Notes: generated from the letters alone by a model not told the origin. DNA of 64,000 nt from Nitrosospira sp. Nsp11 (GCF_900142705.1 NZ_FRBV01000009.1:1-64000); one strand, 5' to 3'. Shown: positions 26,884-35,745, counted from the stretch's first letter. Program-made: numbers and translations.

Positions 26884-27363
26884 TTAGTGCAATACCTTAT
26901 CCATAATTTTACCGAGCATTTTACGTGTTACCCAGATCTCACCACGGTCAACGACATGCACAGCCTTCAAAAAATAAAGCGGGTCTGCTTCATGGCTCAA
27001 ACACCCGCGCGCACCGCTCGCCAAGGCTTGTATTATCTGCTCCTCCTGGACCGATTTATCGGTTAACAACAATACGAGCGTCTCGGGGCATTCGCGATGC
27101 AAAGCCTCCAGCAAAGCAAAATCTCCACCGATAGACTGATCCAGACTGACAAAAACAATGCGAGGCTTCAGTTTGTCGATCCTGGCAACTACCTCGTCAA
27201 CAGGTATAACGGCAGTATCGGGCTCGAGCTGATGCTTTATCTCATTTTTAGATGGCATGATGTTTGTAAGCACCTTAATGCCCGGCCCGTCTTGCAAGTA
27301 CTGTTCTAATTTTATGCGCCGCCCGGGATCCGTATCGGCTATTGCCACAGTGACCATTTGCAT
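26884..27363 (-). CDS. Receiver-domain protein lacking an output domain
   Basis: A 159-residue protein that looks like the receiver half of a NarL-type regulator: IADTDPGRR acidic pocket (D10, D12), D75 in FVSLDQS, a threonine in LLLTDK, lysine-like region replaced by LSHEADP, then the linker GEIWVTRKMLGKIMDKVLH. It stops exactly where the helix-turn-helix would begin. An AAGGAGG ribosome site precedes the ATG. The next gene has the same layout with its helix-turn-helix, so the pair could act together or the first may be a truncated paralogue. Confidence 0.72.
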   Translation of the reverse strand: MQMVTVAIADTDPGRRIKLEQYLQDGPGIKVLTNIMPSKNEIKHQLEPDTAVIPVDEVVARIDKLKPRIVFVSLDQSIGGDFALLEALHRECPETLVLLLTDKSVQEEQIIQALASGARGCLSHEADPLYFLKAVHVVDRGEIWVTRKMLGKIMDKVLH

Positions 27364-27601
27364 CGTTCCTCCTTACAGCTCACTCATCGGGTATTAAAGG
27401 TAATGTAGCCCAGCTTCATTTGCGGTTAACTTCCAGCGATATTGCATTTATTGCATTTATGCTTCGAACTCTAAAGCTTTTCTCAACGTCTCGGAATGAT
27501 ATCCAGCTTATGCTCTGGCTCTTGTGTGTTGGTGACAAGCGAACCGCGCCGTACCAAGGAACAGATCCAAACGTGTTTTAACGGCAACGTACTTATCTTT
27601 G

Positions 27602-28393
27602 TTATTTGCGCTGCAGCAGCAACTCGCGAATATAATTGCCGGGGATCGCATACGTAATGCCGCTCGGATTGCTGAGCGCGGCCTCCTTTTTACCCTTTAC
27701 AAATACCATATTGATCACGCCATATACCAGTCCGGTTTCGGGATCGTAGAGAGGGCTTCCGCTGCTACCGGGATAGGCGGTGCCGTCAAGCTGAAATACC
27801 GCATAGGCAGACTTCTGCAACTGGCCGATCATCTTCGCATTGAGCTGCCTCGAATTGTGAGCGGGCAAAATAATGGGCGTTATTGAAGAAACCATGGCAC
27901 GATGAGTAACCGGGTAAAATCCCAGGACCATACCGATCGGGAAACCCGTAAAAATCAGATCTTGCCCTTCCCGAACTTTTTCTGCGTCTCCAAGCTTCAT
28001 TGTGGGTAAAGCGACGCCGCTGATTTTCAGCAGCGCCAGATCATGATCTTTGTCGAGAGCAACGATGGTGGCAACTCTGAGTTCCGGTTGCTTGCCCTTG
28101 CCTGTAATCACGACGTAGGACTCCTTGTTCGCAATGTCCAGGACCTCCGGAACAACATGAGCATTGGTAACCACGTGAAGGCCATCGTCCAGCGCAAAGC
28201 CGGTCCCCAAAAAATTGACGGGCGGGGACCGGGTTATCTGAACAGTTCCGATTCCAACTATCGAGGGCTTGACCTGTTCGATAGTTTTGGCCAGCTCGCT
28301 ACCCCAAAGCGGGGAACCAAACATAAGCCCGAAAATGCCCAGGCTCTTCATAGAGCCGGTGATGAAGACCAGCAAAGCGTGCCGCGTATTCAT
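27602..28393 (-). CDS. Trypsin-like serine protease (DegP/HtrA-type, no PDZ)
   Basis: A 263-residue secreted or membrane-anchored protease with an N-terminal hydrophobic segment (about residues 7-30). The catalytic triad can be read: H79 in TNAHVV, D118 in KDHDLALLK and S211 in PGSSGSP. There is no PDZ domain, and the protein ends shortly after the catalytic core with a conserved-looking GITYAIPGNYIRELL. It is likely a periplasmic protease or protein quality-control factor. It stands alone, 48 bases downstream of a DUF2024 gene on the same strand. Confidence 0.83.
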   Translation of the reverse strand: MNTRHALLVFITGSMKSLGIFGLMFGSPLWGSELAKTIEQVKPSIVGIGTVQITRSPPVNFLGTGFALDDGLHVVTNAHVVPEVLDIANKESYVVITGKGKQPELRVATIVALDKDHDLALLKISGVALPTMKLGDAEKVREGQDLIFTGFPIGMVLGFYPVTHRAMVSSITPIILPAHNSRQLNAKMIGQLQKSAYAVFQLDGTAYPGSSGSPLYDPETGLVYGVINMVFVKGKKEAALSNPSGITYAIPGNYIRELLLQRK

Positions 28394-28441
28394 CGTCTTT
28401 GAAATGTACCGACAGCTTTCACCGGCATGCTTCCTTAATGC

Positions 28442-28699
28442 TCATCCGCACCCTTCCATCTTGTAAATGAAATACCCATCCTTGTTGATCGCGTCAGTGA
28501 CATTAGGCGGAGCACTTTGGCTGTGGCAAAAATTACACTCTTTACTGGTGACTGTCGCGTCGCCTTCACCAATCGAGGTGAGCCACTGTTTCGCATACTC
28601 GATCGCTTTCTTGTCGTCTTTTACACCTGTAAATACGTCAAAGTGCATTGTGTGGCCATCTTTCGCCTTGACATAAGTGTCATACACATGAATTTCCAT
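28442..28699 (-). CDS. DUF2024 family protein
   Basis: An 85-residue soluble protein recognised by its start MEIHVYDTYVKAKDGHTMHFDV and the CNFCHSQ motif, both typical of DUF2024. Function is unknown for the family. AGAGGAATCA upstream of the ATG provides a ribosome site. The CxxC pair (ECNFCHSQ) could bind a metal, which is speculation. Confidence 0.82.
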   Translation of the reverse strand: MEIHVYDTYVKAKDGHTMHFDVFTGVKDDKKAIEYAKQWLTSIGEGDATVTSKECNFCHSQSAPPNVTDAINKDGYFIYKMEGCG

Positions 28700-28742
28700 T
28701 GATTCCTCTCTAATGTTTAACGGATCTTAAGGGAAGTTTGAG

Positions 28743-28853
28743 CTAAAAACGGTTTACCTGATAGTTCAAATAACTCAGCACATAGACTATCACGGCAACA
28801 AGAAAAGTGGAACGCAGGATGGCCTGTCGGAATAGGGCATTGCGATACTCCAT
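28743..28853 (-). CDS. Possible 36-residue membrane peptide
   Basis: A short frame from ATG at 28853 to TAG at 28743. The peptide begins MEYRNALFRQ, followed by a hydrophobic core FLVAVIVYVLSYL, and ends NYQVNRF, which is the layout of a small single-span membrane protein. It lies 43 bases beyond the DUF2024 start on the same strand. There is no clear Shine-Dalgarno before the ATG; an in-frame TTG 15 bases upstream is an alternative. Could be chance. Confidence 0.3.
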   Translation of the reverse strand: MEYRNALFRQAILRSTFLVAVIVYVLSYLNYQVNRF

Positions 28854-28945
28854 TCGTTTAATAGACAAGCCACGGACTCGCTTGCCTCAAGTTATTCCCC
28901 CTTGACTATTTCCCCATCTGGCCGCCTCACTCGCCAAGCGCATCA

Positions 28946-29001
28946 TTGTCATGAAACTGTTACAAAACTGCAATTAAACGGACATTTCCCTGCAGTATTC
29001 T
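28946..29001 (+). promoter_or_regulatory. Tandem Pho boxes and -10 of the porin promoter
   Basis: Four consecutive 11-base units start at 28946, 28957, 28968 and 28979. The first two, TTGTCATGAAA and CTGTTACAAAA, closely match the PhoB half-site pattern CTGTCAT plus a 4-base AT-rich spacer; the next two, CTGCAATTAAA and CGGACATTTCC, are weaker. A -10-like TATTCT (28996-29001) follows the last CGGACAT by 10 bases, the spacing seen at PhoB-activated promoters where the Pho box replaces the -35. The porin ATG is 41 bases downstream. Confidence 0.75.
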
Positions 29002-29042
29002 CGCAACCGGCCTAGATAAACAACCGGGAAGAGAAAAACTAT

Positions 29043-30743
29043 ATGAAATTATCCAGACTGTCGTTGGCAATCACAGCCATTTTAGGCTCAAGCCTATCAA
29101 CCGCGGCTCTCGCCATTGACCTTTATGTCGATACCTACACCGAACAGCTTTACGCAAAGCCTGGACCCGGCCGCGTCCATATAGGTTCTTTCGTAAGAGA
29201 GGACAAGCCTAAAACAGCAGACAAAACCGCGGATAACACGACCGACAAGACGGAGACAGCAGATAATACCGGCCCCATAGCAGCAGAAAAAAAGGAAACA
29301 GCGGATTTATCCGCTGTCCGCAGAGATATAGAATTGAAATCAAAGATGATGGGAGCGCGTCTTGCCAGCGATATCGCGTCGCTCGAAGAGCGGGTCAAGG
29401 AAACAGAAAATGTTCACGTTCAATTTACTGATAGTGCGCCGCATTTTGCAAGTAAAGACGGAAATTTTACATTTGCGATCAACGGGCGGATGCAGGTAGC
29501 TTCACAGTACAATTTCATCAACGATGTTTTGCCCGCTACCGGCACCAACCTGCCTAATGAATGGAATAGCGGCGCGACGCTTCGCCGTGCCCGCCTTGGT
29601 GCTGAAGGTACTTTTTTCAAGATCTGGGATTACAAATTCGAGTACGACTTCAGCCGAGGTAACGGTTCTGTAGCGTCGGGAATTACCGACGCTTACGCAC
29701 GGCTGAACGTGACCAAGCCTTTTTCAGTCAAGATCGGTTCATTTAAAGAACCGTTCAGTCTGGAAGAAGCAGCCAGTAACCGCTATCTCACATTCATCGA
29801 GCGTCACATGTCAGTCAATTCGTTTGTCGACAATCCCAATACCTACAAAACCGGCATTGGGGTCAATTATGCCGTGCCGCGTTTTCAGTTTGGAGTCGCT
29901 TTTCAGACCGAACCCATCGGGGCCTGGTCGGCCGCTTCCACCTCGGTTAATACCGCAGGCAACGTTAGCCGCAACAATGGTTCAGGCGATTCCGGCTGGG
30001 AAGGCATCGGCCGGATAACGGGCCGGCCCTGGATGGAAGACGAAACCAAATTCTTGCATGTGGGGATTTCGGCGGGGCACACTGCTGTAAACACCCAGTA
30101 CAACGCCGCCGGTCAAATAGCGACTACGCCATCTGCCCAGGGCGGGGGAGGTGGAGGGATGGCATTCTTTGCCTTTCCGGGAACTAACGTAGATCGCACC
30201 AACATGTTGAATACCGGCAACTTGAGCGTAGGAGACAAGGGCGCACCGGGCTCGCGCCGAATAGACAGTTACGACCGATTTGGCGCGGAGGGTTGGCTGG
30301 TCCACGGTCCATTCGCGGTTCAAGGGGAATATTTACGAACGAATATAAATGGGCTGGGTTATGACAACGAACATTTCACAGGCTACTATGGCTTTGCCAG
30401 TTACTTTTTAACCGGCGAATCCAAAGCCTACCATGTCAAAAATGGTGCAGCGAACCGAATAAAACCCAGGCAGAATTTTCAATGGAACGGTTCAGGCTGG
30501 GGAGCTTGGGAGGTGGCCGCCGGTTATGATTATATCAACTTGAACAGCGGAGTAATCAGAGGAGGCCAAGCGGATATGGTCAGGTTTGCGCTGAACTGGT
30601 ACCCTCACCCCAATATCAAAATACAGAACAACATTGTTCACATTCTAAATGTGAACACGGAAGGATCCACCATTTCTCGCACCGCCGGTTTTAATAAGGC
30701 TGACTTGAGTTCTTTCCTGACGCAAGTTCAAGTCGAGTTTTAA
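29043..30743 (+). CDS. Phosphate-selective porin OprP/OprO-like (Porin_O_P)
   Basis: A 566-residue outer-membrane protein with a signal peptide (about residues 1-24, AALA). Residues 50-90 are a low-complexity Thr/Asp/Lys region with ADKTADNT-like repeats, followed by a short coiled-coil-like segment (LASDIASLEERVKETEN), as in trimeric porins with a periplasmic neck. The barrel starts around FTFAINGRMQVASQYNF, with TLRRARLGAEGTFFKIWDYKFEYDFS and KIGSFKEPFSLEEAASNRYLTFIER, which are Porin_O_P hallmarks. It ends in phenylalanine (VQVEF), the usual barrel-assembly signal. Tandem Pho boxes upstream point to induction by phosphate starvation. A strong terminator follows. Confidence 0.88.
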   Translation: MKLSRLSLAITAILGSSLSTAALAIDLYVDTYTEQLYAKPGPGRVHIGSFVREDKPKTADKTADNTTDKTETADNTGPIAAEKKETADLSAVRRDIELKSKMMGARLASDIASLEERVKETENVHVQFTDSAPHFASKDGNFTFAINGRMQVASQYNFINDVLPATGTNLPNEWNSGATLRRARLGAEGTFFKIWDYKFEYDFSRGNGSVASGITDAYARLNVTKPFSVKIGSFKEPFSLEEAASNRYLTFIERHMSVNSFVDNPNTYKTGIGVNYAVPRFQFGVAFQTEPIGAWSAASTSVNTAGNVSRNNGSGDSGWEGIGRITGRPWMEDETKFLHVGISAGHTAVNTQYNAAGQIATTPSAQGGGGGGMAFFAFPGTNVDRTNMLNTGNLSVGDKGAPGSRRIDSYDRFGAEGWLVHGPFAVQGEYLRTNINGLGYDNEHFTGYYGFASYFLTGESKAYHVKNGAANRIKPRQNFQWNGSGWGAWEVAAGYDYINLNSGVIRGGQADMVRFALNWYPHPNIKIQNNIVHILNVNTEGSTISRTAGFNKADLSSFLTQVQVEF

Positions 30744-30769
30744 AACAGCGGGTATAGGTCGATGGAAAC

Positions 30770-30816
30770 ATGGCCGCGAAGATTTCCGCATAATTTACGG
30801 AAATCTTCGCGGCCAT
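30770..30816. terminator. Bidirectional terminator hairpin
   Basis: A perfect 19-bp inverted repeat, 30770-30788 and 30798-30816, with a 9-base loop (CATAATTTA). It lies between the convergent porin and DUF748 genes, 27 bases beyond the porin stop and 15 before the end of the other. No long T-run follows on either side, so termination may depend on the stem alone. Confidence 0.75.
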
Positions 30817-30830
30817 TGGCTGGGCAGCAT

Positions 30831-33800
30831 TTACCTAAGGGAGAATTCTGCCCGGCTTCCCGATTTCTGGCTATTGGCTTCCGGCTCGACTTTCGGCGCG
30901 AGCACAAATACTCGCTCGCTTGGAACACCACCTTGCTCAATTAGCCAATCGCGCGCGACTTCGGCCCGAAGCTCGCCAAGTTCACGCATTTCACTATCCG
31001 CAGCGTCGATATTTGCCAGCAGCAACTGTTCCATTTCCGGTACTGGCAGGCTTTTCGAAAGACCAATCATATTTTTCGGCTTCGAGAATTTTGAATCCTT
31101 ATAGACCCGCGTCAGGTATTTTTCATACTCCTCGGGCTTGAGCTCAACGTCATCAAGCGATGCGACCGTTTCTCCTTTTTTAACGCTTTCCGATAGCTTC
31201 TGCGCTTTTACGGTACGTTCAAGTATCATGTGTTTCAAAGCCTCCGGATCATGCGCTGGATCGGCTCGCCCTGTAATCTCGAGTTTGAGTGCGGGTCGAT
31301 CTATCAATGCCTTGGCTAATGCTTCAAGGCGTTTTTCGGCTTCAGGCGTAATTTGCGCATAACCCGGCGAAAAATCTATCTCCGATAACTCTTCACCACC
31401 GAAGAGCGAGCCCAGCAAGGCGAAAGGCGCAGTCGCGGCTTTTGTAATCAAATTAATGAAGACCTTGACAATCACCCCGCCTATGCTGAATTCCGGATCA
31501 TTGATGGAGCCGCTTATCGGCAGGTGAACATCGATTTCTCCTCGCTGGTTTTTCAATAGCGCCAGCGCCAGACTCACCGGGATTGACAGCGCATCCGGGC
31601 TTTCAACTTTTTCGCCAAGAGTTAATTGATCGAGGAAAACGTTGTTTTCCGCTGTCAGCTCCCCTTTTTCAACGTGATAATGTATATCAACCGAAAGCTT
31701 GCCTTTTTCGATTGCATAACCGATGTACTTACCGGAATAGGGACTGAAAGTCGGCATATCGATCCCCTTCGCGGTCGCCGTGATATCGAGGAAAAGTTCG
31801 CTGCCAAGGGTATTGACCTTGCCCACGATTTTTAGCGGTGCGGTTTTGTCCACCGCTCCGCGGATATCGATTTCACCGGGCTTTCGTGGATCAAGGGGAC
31901 CAACGCGGCCGGCAAGTCCCGTCAACTTGGCGCGGTAGTTGGGCTTGATGAACTGGTCATGGAAATTAACGTTGCCTCCGGTCATCACGATACGACCAAC
32001 ACGAACAGGCAGGGGCTTCTTGGTCGATGGTTTCGAAGAATTCTCAGCAACGGTTTTTGTGGCGACATCGGAAGTTGCTTGCTGTTGCGCTACAGGCTGC
32101 GCGGCCGGAGTTGTTTGCCCGGACGGTTCCCTACTATCATTTTGAGCGGCAATATGCTTGAAATTGAGTTCTCCTTTCGGAGTAAGCAACACGTGAGCAA
32201 GGAAGTCGGCAATCGCAATCGACTTGATATCGACGCGAAGCGGATCACTGGCAAACTGGATGCCGCCCACATCAAGGCTTCGCCATCGCATGAGGTCCAC
32301 CATGTTTGTCTTTTGAAGGACGTTAAAATTGGTGAAACGGCTTTCACCGTTCAGTGCCACTTTCAGCGGTGACCCATCGGCCTTGACGTTGCCATCGAAG
32401 GATATCGAACCACTCGTCAGCAAGGCATCCAACTGGTTACCAGCCCAACCTTGCAGCGCGACAAGATCAATATTCTTGGCGTTTATAGCAAGATCAGCCA
32501 TCAACGGCGCCCATGCCAGGGACCCATTTGTCTCGAGGCTCCCGGTTTTATTTACCTCGGCCTTCAATGCCAGCTTCAGCGGCGTTGTACCGCTGAAGTC
32601 GATATTGGATAAGGTTAAATCCAGCGGATTGACGACCATCGGTACCACATTTGGCAGCGTGCGGTCCTCGAAGCGCAGTGCCGCGGCTATCAATTGCAAG
32701 CTGCCAAGCCGAGTTGTCCATGGCTTATTTTTCTTTGTAGCGGCAGGGGTCGCTTCCGGTTCCAGCTCAGCCTTGCCCGGCAGCGCGGAAAAAAACTTGA
32801 CGAGGTCGAGCCGGCCATCCGCTTCTCGGCGCACGGAACCCTTGAAGTGATCCAGCGTCAACGAACCAAGCGCCACACTTTGGCGCCCGATATCGATCGT
32901 GACCTTATCCAGGCTTACCTTAGGCAGGCTCAGTACCGGTTCCGGTTCTCCGTTGCGAATTAAGGCAACTTCAGCCAAGGCCAGTTCAATAAGCGAGGGC
33001 TTAGGGCCGTTCAGATGGACTTCGGTCAATTTAAGATCGAGCTGGTCAAGTTTCGCCGTATAGGGCACTTCCACAGCTCGGTTCTCTATCTCCAACTTCC
33101 GTAGCGCGGCGCGGCCCGTCAACACCATATTTGGCGCCTGCCCCTCGATCTGGGTAAACGTCAGTAATAAGTCGCTATCAAAGTAGCCGGACACGAGGCT
33201 GATGCCGAGCGGGACGGGCGAGTATTCGTCTATTCGCATCAAATCGACGTCTTTCAGTTTGAGTTCAAGCGTCGCTTCGCGATTTTGCGTGAAGGGGCGC
33301 AACTTCCCTTCCAGAGTGAGCGGAGCGCCATTGATCCTGGCGCTGAAGCGCGGCTCTACCCAGCTTTTCTCGTCATTTTCGAAGTTCGCAATGAAGGGTA
33401 TTCCAACTGTGATTTCGGATATATCCTGATGACTTTTCTTGAGCCGATCGACAAATTCGAAGCGACCGCCGTCTATCACGATATTACTCACCGAAAACAT
33501 GGTCTCGCCGCCCTCCTTCGGCTTATTCATGAGGTCTTCTATCAGGTCGGTGATATTGAAGCGGTTTTCGCCTTCGCGAACCAGTCGTAGCACGGGTGCT
33601 TTTATTGATAAGGAACTGATTACCGGTGCGCGCCGCGCGATCGAAGCAATGCTAAGGTTGGTGTACAGTTCATCAACGGAAAAAAGCGCCTTTCCCGCAT
33701 CGATGTCCGTCTCCTTTTCACCCACACGAAAACCACGAACGGTCAATTCCAGGGTATAGGGTTGAATATCGATCGATTGAACTGTCACCGGGCGATGCAG

Positions 33801-33959
33801 GGCTTCTGACAGCAACGTTTCAAGCTTGGCCTTGGCATACCCCGGCAGCCAGAAATAACCGAGCAGTCCGAATAATAGAATGATGGCAGCTAAGGTGCCC
33901 AGCCCGATAACCAGGCGTCTGTGGCTTTTAAAACGGTGCAGCAGCGTTATCGGGGGCAT
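30831..33959 (-). CDS. DUF748 (AsmA-like) envelope protein
   Basis: A protein of about 1042 residues with one N-terminal membrane helix (LVIGLGTLAAIILLFGLLGYFWLPG) followed by a long beta-rich region, typical of the DUF748 branch of the AsmA-like proteins, which are thought to bridge the envelope and move lipids. A Pro/Ala/Thr-rich linker lies near residue 625. The last 160 residues (IDFSPGYAQITPEAEKRLEALAKAL, ITGRADPAHD) resemble an OmpA-like peptidoglycan-binding fold. I use ATG 33959 (MPPITLLHRF) with AGGAAA upstream rather than an in-frame start 75 bases earlier. Stands alone. Confidence 0.83.
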   Translation of the reverse strand: MPPITLLHRFKSHRRLVIGLGTLAAIILLFGLLGYFWLPGYAKAKLETLLSEALHRPVTVQSIDIQPYTLELTVRGFRVGEKETDIDAGKALFSVDELYTNLSIASIARRAPVISSLSIKAPVLRLVREGENRFNITDLIEDLMNKPKEGGETMFSVSNIVIDGGRFEFVDRLKKSHQDISEITVGIPFIANFENDEKSWVEPRFSARINGAPLTLEGKLRPFTQNREATLELKLKDVDLMRIDEYSPVPLGISLVSGYFDSDLLLTFTQIEGQAPNMVLTGRAALRKLEIENRAVEVPYTAKLDQLDLKLTEVHLNGPKPSLIELALAEVALIRNGEPEPVLSLPKVSLDKVTIDIGRQSVALGSLTLDHFKGSVRREADGRLDLVKFFSALPGKAELEPEATPAATKKNKPWTTRLGSLQLIAAALRFEDRTLPNVVPMVVNPLDLTLSNIDFSGTTPLKLALKAEVNKTGSLETNGSLAWAPLMADLAINAKNIDLVALQGWAGNQLDALLTSGSISFDGNVKADGSPLKVALNGESRFTNFNVLQKTNMVDLMRWRSLDVGGIQFASDPLRVDIKSIAIADFLAHVLLTPKGELNFKHIAAQNDSREPSGQTTPAAQPVAQQQATSDVATKTVAENSSKPSTKKPLPVRVGRIVMTGGNVNFHDQFIKPNYRAKLTGLAGRVGPLDPRKPGEIDIRGAVDKTAPLKIVGKVNTLGSELFLDITATAKGIDMPTFSPYSGKYIGYAIEKGKLSVDIHYHVEKGELTAENNVFLDQLTLGEKVESPDALSIPVSLALALLKNQRGEIDVHLPISGSINDPEFSIGGVIVKVFINLITKAATAPFALLGSLFGGEELSEIDFSPGYAQITPEAEKRLEALAKALIDRPALKLEITGRADPAHDPEALKHMILERTVKAQKLSESVKKGETVASLDDVELKPEEYEKYLTRVYKDSKFSKPKNMIGLSKSLPVPEMEQLLLANIDAADSEMRELGELRAEVARDWLIEQGGVPSERVFVLAPKVEPEANSQKSGSRAEFSLR

Positions 33960-34086
33960 AGTTGCACGTTTCCTGAAAGGCAATTGGGCAGCGATTGTGC
34001 GGATTTTAAGAGCAAAATCAATCTTCCACGTCAACTTTACCCTGCACGTTACGCCGGGTCAATTATCGCAGTCAACCTGGACCATG

Positions 34087-34461
34087 CTATGGCTGACGTT
34101 TGCGAGGTCGCGGCGGAAGCAGCCTGAAAGTAATGATGACGAGAACCGCAAAAAGTACATAGATTGTTGTTAATATCCACTCCGGCACATCATAGAAAAG
34201 TATGCGGTGCAGCCAGCGCTGGATGAAATTACCACCGCTTTCCCCGCCACGCAGCCTATCTTCCAATAACGTAAGCGGACATATCATGCCGACGAAAGAC
34301 TCGACAACCACGAACAGGATGGCGGCAATATGCGCAAGCCGAAACCGAAGATTTCGTACAAAATCCAATCTCATCCATCCGCCTATCCATATCAATGGCA
34401 GGCTGACGACAACGAACAACACGAACAGGAAATGAATGATAAGAACGATATCCGCTAACAC
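34087..34461 (-). CDS. DUF2784 membrane protein
   Basis: A 124-residue protein with three or four hydrophobic segments. The opening LADIVLIIHFLFVLFVV and the motif GMICPLTLLEDRLR are hallmarks of DUF2784. Function is unknown. The start codon is GTG. It is upstream of the DUF748 gene on the same strand, and divergent from the TauE/SafE gene. Confidence 0.8.
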   Translation of the reverse strand: MLADIVLIIHFLFVLFVVVSLPLIWIGGWMRLDFVRNLRFRLAHIAAILFVVVESFVGMICPLTLLEDRLRGGESGGNFIQRWLHRILFYDVPEWILTTIYVLFAVLVIITFRLLPPRPRKRQP

Positions 34462-34623
34462 GCACTATTCCATGTATTGATGGGCCGGTATTTTCAAGGC
34501 TCAGTGCTTATTCGCCGCAACATGCACAAAAGCAAAAGCATAACCATATTCTATTAGGTTATTTCTGCATATTTGCTCATATCGGTATAGTGCGCAAATT
34601 GAAGAGGCAGAGGCACGGGACTT

Positions 34624-35598
34624 ATGAAGATTCGCAATCTGGATCTGACGCGAAATCCAATAAACGTCGAACACCAGCAATTTGGGCTTCCTCCCGTCGA
34701 GGAGCCTGTCTCTCATCCTGGCGCCCATCCTCTCCTGAAGGCCAGCGTATGGTTTATTATTGCGGTGTTGATTGCGCTGGTCCTGTTTTTGACGAGTCGC
34801 TTTTTTATTTCCAATCACTGGTTTGGCGGTTGGAAAATTATTGGCGAGACAGTCAGCGGCAGACTTTTCTGGACCGCGGTAATGGTCGGGTTTCTCGCGC
34901 AGGTGGTGGATGGTGCCTTGGGCATGGCTTACGGCGTTACCGCCACCACATTCCTGTTGGCAACAGGCGCGACGCCAGGAGCGGCCAGTGCCAGCGTTCA
35001 TATCGCGGAGATTTTCACCACCGGAGTTTCGGGTATTTCCCACGTCAAATTCGGCAATGTAAATAAAGAATTATTTATACGCTTGCTGGTGCCCGGTATT
35101 CTCGGTGGCATATTAGGCGCAGTGCTCGTTACCCAGATCGACGGCGCCGTATTCAAGCCGTATATTTCCACTTATCTGTTGCTGCTGGGGATATACATAC
35201 TCAGTAAAGCGTTTCGCCCGCTGCGTTTGCGCAAGGGCTCCCCGAGGCATGTCGGAAAATTAGCATTGTTTGGCGGATTCGTCGATGCGGCGGGTGGGGG
35301 TGGCTGGGGGCCGGTGGTCACATCCACTTTGGTGAGTTCAGGAAACGATCCCCGTACAACCATCGGCTCGGTCAATTTCGCTGAGTTCTTTCTGACGCTG
35401 GCAGGCGCCACGGTTTTTACATTGCTGATGGAAACCAATACGTGGTCCATCATAGTAGGGCTGGTATTCGGAGGCTTGTTTGCCGCCCCGTTTGCGGCGG
35501 TGTTGTGCAAAAAGCTCCATGCACGAACTTTACTGATAATGGTGGGGACGTTGATTGTCATCATGAGCTCTTACAATCTTTATCGGGCGCTCGCCTAG
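34624..35598 (+). CDS. TauE/SafE family sulfite or anion exporter
   Basis: A 324-residue permease of the TauE/SafE (TSUP) family with about eight hydrophobic segments. The family repeats appear as QVVDGALGMAYGVTATTFLLATGATPGAASASVHIAEIFTT and GGFVDAAGGGGWGPVVTSTLVSSGNDPRTTIGSVNFAEFF. Substrates in the family include sulfite and sulfonates; here the substrate is open. The N-terminal 40 residues are a soluble extension. A MITE-like element begins three bases after the stop codon. Confidence 0.85.
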   Translation: MKIRNLDLTRNPINVEHQQFGLPPVEEPVSHPGAHPLLKASVWFIIAVLIALVLFLTSRFFISNHWFGGWKIIGETVSGRLFWTAVMVGFLAQVVDGALGMAYGVTATTFLLATGATPGAASASVHIAEIFTTGVSGISHVKFGNVNKELFIRLLVPGILGGILGAVLVTQIDGAVFKPYISTYLLLLGIYILSKAFRPLRLRKGSPRHVGKLALFGGFVDAAGGGGWGPVVTSTLVSSGNDPRTTIGSVNFAEFFLTLAGATVFTLLMETNTWSIIVGLVFGGLFAAPFAAVLCKKLHARTLLIMVGTLIVIMSSYNLYRALA

Positions 35599-35601
35599 CA
35601 G

Positions 35602-35745
35602 CTGTCGGACTTTAAGAATTGCGGCGAAAAGTGACTGGGTGAGAGCATAGGATTCAAAGGCCCATAGTTATTCTATAGGCCGAAAAGGCAGCGAAATATG
35701 GACCAGCCGAACGCTTTTGCAGCCGATTTCCTTCAAGTCCGACAC
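35602..35745 (+). repeat. MITE-like element, family B, copy 2
   Basis: A 144-bp element aligned along its length with the reverse complement of 26038-26189. Shared landmarks are the end GTCGGACTT, GCGGCGAAAAGTGACTGGG, the central hairpin and the end CGATTTCCTTCAAGTCCGAC. The hairpin is GGCCCATAG/CTATAGGCC (35659-35667, 35673-35681) around TTATT. It starts three bases beyond the TauE/SafE stop. The rest of the gap to 35850 holds no gene. Confidence 0.82.
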
